Assembly: GCF_017639205.1 (NCBI RefSeq)
Contig: NZ_CP071139.1
Span: 8,431,501 to 8,495,500, forward strand
Direction of reading: 5' to 3'
Length of the DNA stretch: 64,000 nucleotides
Origin: Streptomyces nojiriensis
Lineage (GTDB): Bacteria; Actinomycetota; Actinomycetes; Streptomycetales; Streptomycetaceae
Positions 60,726 to 64,000 of this stretch are shown here, in pieces. Under the pieces are notes generated by a model. That model saw only the letters and a list, made by a program, of their open reading frames with translations, was not told the DNA's origin and searched no databases. The position numbers and the translations under genes were made by a program. The stretch's first letter is position 1; every line of letters starts with the position of its first letter.

Positions 60726-61811
60726 GTGACACATCGCGTACGAGGGGTCATCGCCCGGAGCAAGGGCGCACCGGTGGAGACGACGACGATCCTCGTGCCC
60801 GACCCGGGACCCGGCGAGGCCCTCGTCCGGGTGCAGGCCTGCGGGGTCTGCCACACCGACCTGCACTACCGTGAGGGCGGAATCAACGACGAATACCCCT
60901 TCCTGCTCGGCCACGAGGCCGCCGGGGTCGTCGAATCGGTCGGCCCGGACGTCACCTCCGTGGCCCCCGGCGACTTCGTGATCCTGAACTGGCGTGCGGT
61001 GTGCGGCACCTGTCGCGCCTGCAGGCGCGGACGCCCGTGGTACTGCTTCGCCACGCACAACGCCACCCAGCCCATGACCCTCGAGGACGGCACCCCGCTC
61101 TCCCCGGCCCTCGGCATCGGCGCCTTCGCCGAGAAGACCCTGGTCGCGGCCGGACAGTGCACCAAGGTGGACCCGGCCGCAGCCCCGGCCGCCGCCGGAC
61201 TACTCGGCTGCGGGGTGATGGCCGGCCTGGGCGCCGCCCTGAACACCGGCAACGTCGGCCGGGGCGACTCCGTCGCCGTCATCGGCTGCGGGGGAGTGGG
61301 CAACGCGGCCGTGGCCGGAGCCCGCCTCGCGGGCGCCTCGCGGATCATCGCGGTGGACCTGGACGACCGGAAGCTGGAGTGGGCCCGGGGCCTCGGCGCC
61401 ACCCACACCGTCAACGGGCGCACGGAAGACGTGGTCAAGGCCGTCCAGGCCCTGACCGGTGGCAACGGCGCGGACGTCGTCATCGACGCCGTGGGCCGCC
61501 CCGAGACGTACCAGCAGGCCTTCTACGCGCGCGACCTGGCCGGGACGGTGGTCCTGGTGGGCGTGCCGACCCCGGAGATGAAGCTCGAACTCCCGCTCCT
61601 GGACGTCTTCGGCCGCGGCGGCGCCCTGAAGTCCTCCTGGTACGGGGACTGCCTGCCCGAGCGCGACTTCCCGCTGCTCATCGACCTCTACCTGCAAGGC
61701 CGGCTCGACCTGGACGCCTTCGTCTCCGAAACCATCCCGCTCGACGGCGTCGAGGACGCCTTCGCACGGATGGAACGCGGCGAGGTCCTCCGCTCGGTCG
61801 TCGAGTTCTGA
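60726..61811 (+). CDS. S-(hydroxymethyl)mycothiol dehydrogenase
   Basis: A zinc-dependent class III alcohol dehydrogenase of 361 aa, oxidising the formaldehyde-mycothiol adduct (and possibly S-nitrosomycothiol). Zinc site residues lie in ACGVCHTDLHYREGG and LLGHEAAGVVE; the structural zinc motif is CGTCRACRRGRPWYC. The NAD-binding VIGCGGVGNAA is present. The N-terminal THRVRGVIARSKGAPVE and late SSWYGDCLPERDFP are diagnostic for the mycothiol-dependent enzyme. The GTG at 60726 is favoured over an in-frame start at 60690. Confidence 0.93.
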   Translation: MTHRVRGVIARSKGAPVETTTILVPDPGPGEALVRVQACGVCHTDLHYREGGINDEYPFLLGHEAAGVVESVGPDVTSVAPGDFVILNWRAVCGTCRACRRGRPWYCFATHNATQPMTLEDGTPLSPALGIGAFAEKTLVAAGQCTKVDPAAAPAAAGLLGCGVMAGLGAALNTGNVGRGDSVAVIGCGGVGNAAVAGARLAGASRIIAVDLDDRKLEWARGLGATHTVNGRTEDVVKAVQALTGGNGADVVIDAVGRPETYQQAFYARDLAGTVVLVGVPTPEMKLELPLLDVFGRGGALKSSWYGDCLPERDFPLLIDLYLQGRLDLDAFVSETIPLDGVEDAFARMERGEVLRSVVEF

Positions 61812-61948
61812 CACCCCGGCCGGGCCGTCCGGCCCGGTCCGGTTCGGTCCGGTCCTGCCTAGACTCGGACCGCCACACCCCCCGCGCCCCCGCCGCCACC
61901 CGGCCGGGGCGCGGTCCTTCATCTCCTCGTACCCCTGGGGGCCCGTCC

Positions 61949-63259
61949 GTGACCACCGCGCACACCTACCGCCAGCCCGGCACGGTCCTCACCGACCACC
62001 GGTTCTCCGTCCCCCTGGACCACGCGCGCCCGGACGGGGAGCGGATCGAGCTGTACGCCCGCGAGGTCGTGGCCGCCGGCAGGGACCCCGAGGCGCTGCC
62101 GTGGCTGCTCTACCTGGAGGGCGGCCCGGGCTTCGGCGCCCGCCGCTTCATCGGCCGCCAGGCCTGGCTGGAGCGCGCGCTGACCGAATTCCGGGTGCTG
62201 CTCCTCGACCAGCGCGGAACCGGCCGCTCCACCCCGGTGAACCGGCAGACCCTGCCCCTGCGCGGCACCCCCGCCCAGCAGGCGGAGTACCTCGCCCACT
62301 TCCGCGCCGACTCCATCGTGCGCGACGCCGAGGCCATCCGCCCCGGCCTGACCGGCGGCGCGCCCTGGACCGTGCTCGGCCAGAGCTTCGGCGGCTTCTG
62401 CACGACCCACTACCTCTCCACCGCGCCCGAAGGCCTCACCGCCGCCCTGATCACCGGCGGCCTCCCGTCCCTGACCGCCACCGCCGACGAGGTCTACGAG
62501 GCCGCGTACCCCCGCATCGAGCGCAAGAACCTGGCCCACTACGCCCGGTACCCGATGGACGTCGAGCGCGCCCGCCGGATCGCCGCCCACCTCGCGGAGC
62601 AACCGGCCGAACTCCCCGGCGGCCACCGCCTCACCGTCGAGGGCTTCCAGTCCCTCGGCATCCTCCTCGGCGGGGGCGACGGCAGCCACCGGCTCCACTA
62701 CCTGTTGGAGGACGCCTTCGTACCGACCCCCGCGGGACCCGCCCTCTCCGACGCCTTCCTGGAGAACGTCCGCGCCGAGCTCTCCTTCGCCGGGCACCCC
62801 CTCTACGCGCTGGTCCACGAGGCGATCTACGCCCAGGACCCCGCCACCCCCACCGCCTGGGCCGCCGAACGGGTGCGCGCCGGCCACCCCGGCTTCGACG
62901 CCGGCAAGACCCTCGCGGGCGACGAGCCGCTGCTCTTCACCGGCGAGACCATCCACCCCTGGCACTTCACCACCGACCCGGCCCTCGCCCCGCTGCGCGA
63001 GACCGCCGAACTGCTGGCCGCCCGCACCGGCTGGCAGCCGCTCTACGACCCGGCGCGCCTGGCCGCCAACGAGGTGCCGGTGGCCGCCGCCGTCTACCAC
63101 GACGACATGTACGTGGACACCGCGCACTCGCTCGAGACGGCCCGGTCCGTCCGGGGTCTGCGGACCTGGGTGACGGACGAGTTCGAGCACGACGGCGTGC
63201 GCGCCGGCGGCCCCCGCGTCCTGGACCGCCTGCTGTCCCTGGTCCGCGACGAGGCCTGA
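61949..63259 (+). CDS. Alpha/beta-fold hydrolase, proline iminopeptidase-like
   Basis: A 436-aa cytosolic serine hydrolase. The oxyanion region YLEGGPGFGA (about 51-60), LLLDQRGTGRS and the nucleophile elbow GQSFGG (Ser146) match the proline iminopeptidase/tripeptidyl aminopeptidase S33 family. The catalytic His is in the last 20 residues (EFEHDGVR). The cap domain is larger than in classical Pip, as in the long Streptomyces members. The GTG at 61949 gives a standard N terminus. The gene ends inside a 16-bp tandem repeat. Confidence 0.87.
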   Translation: MTTAHTYRQPGTVLTDHRFSVPLDHARPDGERIELYAREVVAAGRDPEALPWLLYLEGGPGFGARRFIGRQAWLERALTEFRVLLLDQRGTGRSTPVNRQTLPLRGTPAQQAEYLAHFRADSIVRDAEAIRPGLTGGAPWTVLGQSFGGFCTTHYLSTAPEGLTAALITGGLPSLTATADEVYEAAYPRIERKNLAHYARYPMDVERARRIAAHLAEQPAELPGGHRLTVEGFQSLGILLGGGDGSHRLHYLLEDAFVPTPAGPALSDAFLENVRAELSFAGHPLYALVHEAIYAQDPATPTAWAAERVRAGHPGFDAGKTLAGDEPLLFTGETIHPWHFTTDPALAPLRETAELLAARTGWQPLYDPARLAANEVPVAAAVYHDDMYVDTAHSLETARSVRGLRTWVTDEFEHDGVRAGGPRVLDRLLSLVRDEA

Positions 63260-63330
63260 GGCGGCCGAGGCCTGAGGCGGCCGAGGCCTGAGCCGGCCGA
63301 GGCCCGGGTCAGCCGAGGCCCGGCTCAGCC
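63251..63330. repeat. Five-copy 16-bp tandem repeat
   Basis: Units GAGGCCTGAGGCGGCC (63251-63266 and 63267-63282), GAGGCCTGAGCCGGCC (63283-63298), GAGGCCCGGGTCAGCC (63299-63314) and GAGGCCCGGCTCAGCC (63315-63330). The first unit contains the TGA stop of the peptidase-like gene, and the last contains the complementary TCA stop of the metallo-hydrolase, so the whole gap between the convergent genes is repeat. Confidence 0.9.
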
Positions 63331-64000
63331 GGGCTCCACGAACGCGCGGGTCAGGTGCGCGGTGGCCAGCACGGCGCCGCGCTCCCTCGCGCGGGTCAGC
63401 AGGGCCCGGCGTGAGGCGCGGGCGGTGTGCCGGTCGCGTTCGTGGGAGTACGGCACCGCCGGGTCGGCCAGCTGCACCGCGTGCACCAGCGCGTCCCCGG
63501 TGACCACCACGTCGCGGGCTCCGTCCCCCTGGTCCACCAGCACCGACTGGTGCCCCGGGGTGTGCCCGGGCGTCGGCAGCAGGGTGATGCCGGGCGCCAA
63601 CCGGTGGGCCCCGTCGACCTCGTGCAGCTGCCCGCTCGCCCGCAACGGCGCCACCGTCCAGTCCCACACCGGGTCCGCCCGGTCCAGCCCGGCCACCTCC
63701 GCGCGCTGCACCACGTACCGCGCCGCCGGGAAGAACGGCTCCCCGCCGGCCCCCGACGACCAGCCCGCGTGGTCCTCGTGAAGGTGGGTCAGGACCACCG
63801 CCTCCACGTCGGCCGGAGCGATACCGGCCGCCGCGAGGGCGTCCGGCAGCCGCCCAGGCACCGGCGCCCAGGCGGCGGCCGGGGACCGGGCCGGCCCGAT
63901 CCCGGCGTCCACCAGCACCCAGCGGCCGCCGGGCCGGGCGACCGCGAAGCACCGGAAGTCCAGCCTCCATGCCCCGTCGGGCCCGGACGCGCCCGGATCC
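63325..64000 (-). CDS. Metallo-beta-lactamase-fold hydrolase (5' end outside window)
   Basis: A partial gene; the frame stays open to the right edge of the window, so the start is missing. About 225 residues are visible. The MBL zinc motif THLHEDHAGW is present, with later TPGHTPGHQS and VTGDALVH. Before these, FRCFAVARPGGRWVLVDAG and AAWAPVPGRLPDALAAAG are typical of the lactonase-like branch. The substrate is unknown. It is convergent with the peptidase-like gene across the tandem repeat. Confidence 0.87.
   Translation of the reverse strand, partial: DPGASGPDGAWRLDFRCFAVARPGGRWVLVDAGIGPARSPAAAWAPVPGRLPDALAAAGIAPADVEAVVLTHLHEDHAGWSSGAGGEPFFPAARYVVQRAEVAGLDRADPVWDWTVAPLRASGQLHEVDGAHRLAPGITLLPTPGHTPGHQSVLVDQGDGARDVVVTGDALVHAVQLADPAVPYSHERDRHTARASRRALLTRARERGAVLATAHLTRAFVEPG

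Noticed and set aside
63251..63330. CRISPR array
   Set aside because: The units are directly adjacent without spacers, and no cas genes are present.

Overview
The window is a stretch of actinobacterial chromosome, almost certainly Streptomyces or a close relative. The evidence is very high GC with strong third-position GC bias, GTG starts, a chaplin, a MalT/LAL-type LuxR regulator, DUF5997, DUF3040 and DUF7144 proteins, mycothiol-dependent formaldehyde dehydrogenase, and class E/F sortase biology. About 68 protein genes (one cut by the window end), two degenerate gene fragments, one riboswitch and two MITE-like elements are supported. No tRNA, rRNA, CRISPR array, phage or biosynthetic gene cluster was seen.

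Layout. 1-7.7 kb is a C2/C3 carbon module: mmsA, preceded by a clear cobalamin riboswitch; a RamB/ScfR-type regulator; and, divergent from it, isocitrate lyase (aceA), malate synthase (aceB) and a 3-hydroxyacyl-CoA dehydrogenase. 7.7-13.6 kb holds an APH(6)-like kinase, an S1-domain fragment, a ZIP-family transporter, a large LAL regulator and small proteins. 13.6-19.3 kb is surface and secretion biology: a class F sortase overlapping a CHRD-like exported protein, an HD hydrolase, a chaplin and a Tat-exported beta-carbonic anhydrase. 19.3-24.7 kb holds a CBM2-GH18 chitinase, VOC proteins, a SpoIIE-type phosphatase, the LysR-effector-only/DUF5997 pair and a YdeI protein. 24.9-30.8 kb holds a NarL-type two-component system, a DoxX protein with a DtxR-box-like palindrome in its promoter, a TehA-like channel, and VOC, GNAT and NAD-binding proteins.

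30.8-33.5 kb carries a three-gene RNA-repair-like operon: a T4 Rnl1-type RNA ligase, a T4 Pnkp-type kinase-phosphatase and a NYN/PIN-like nuclease. 33.5-41.6 kb holds secreted and YbjQ proteins, GNAT, a decayed Ser/Thr kinase, a methyltransferase, a MocR regulator with a divergent EamA exporter, an LAXTG surface protein with an ECF sigma/anti-sigma pair, a MITE and MarR. 41.8-49.3 kb holds an MFS exporter, an HbpS/GlcG protein, a GH20 lipoprotein, endonuclease I, DJ-1/PfpI, an orphan glutamate-binding lipoprotein and TerD. 49.3-64 kb holds TetR divergent from a PAP2/EamA pair with a three-box operator, RraA, a PNGase A-like secreted protein, a membrane Ser/Thr kinase, an orphan squalene/phytoene synthase, a second MITE, a LysM-SLT protein, DapA with a divergent LysR, mycothiol formaldehyde dehydrogenase, an alpha/beta hydrolase and a metallo-beta-lactamase-fold hydrolase.

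Three things stand out. A cobalamin riboswitch in front of mmsA suggests B12 control of a (methyl)malonate-semialdehyde route beside the glyoxylate shunt. The compact ligase/kinase-phosphatase/NYN operon looks like a self-contained RNA break-and-repair unit. Two related MITEs sit exactly at CTAG sequences that form TAG stop codons. All functional statements rest on motif recognition by eye; no database search was possible.
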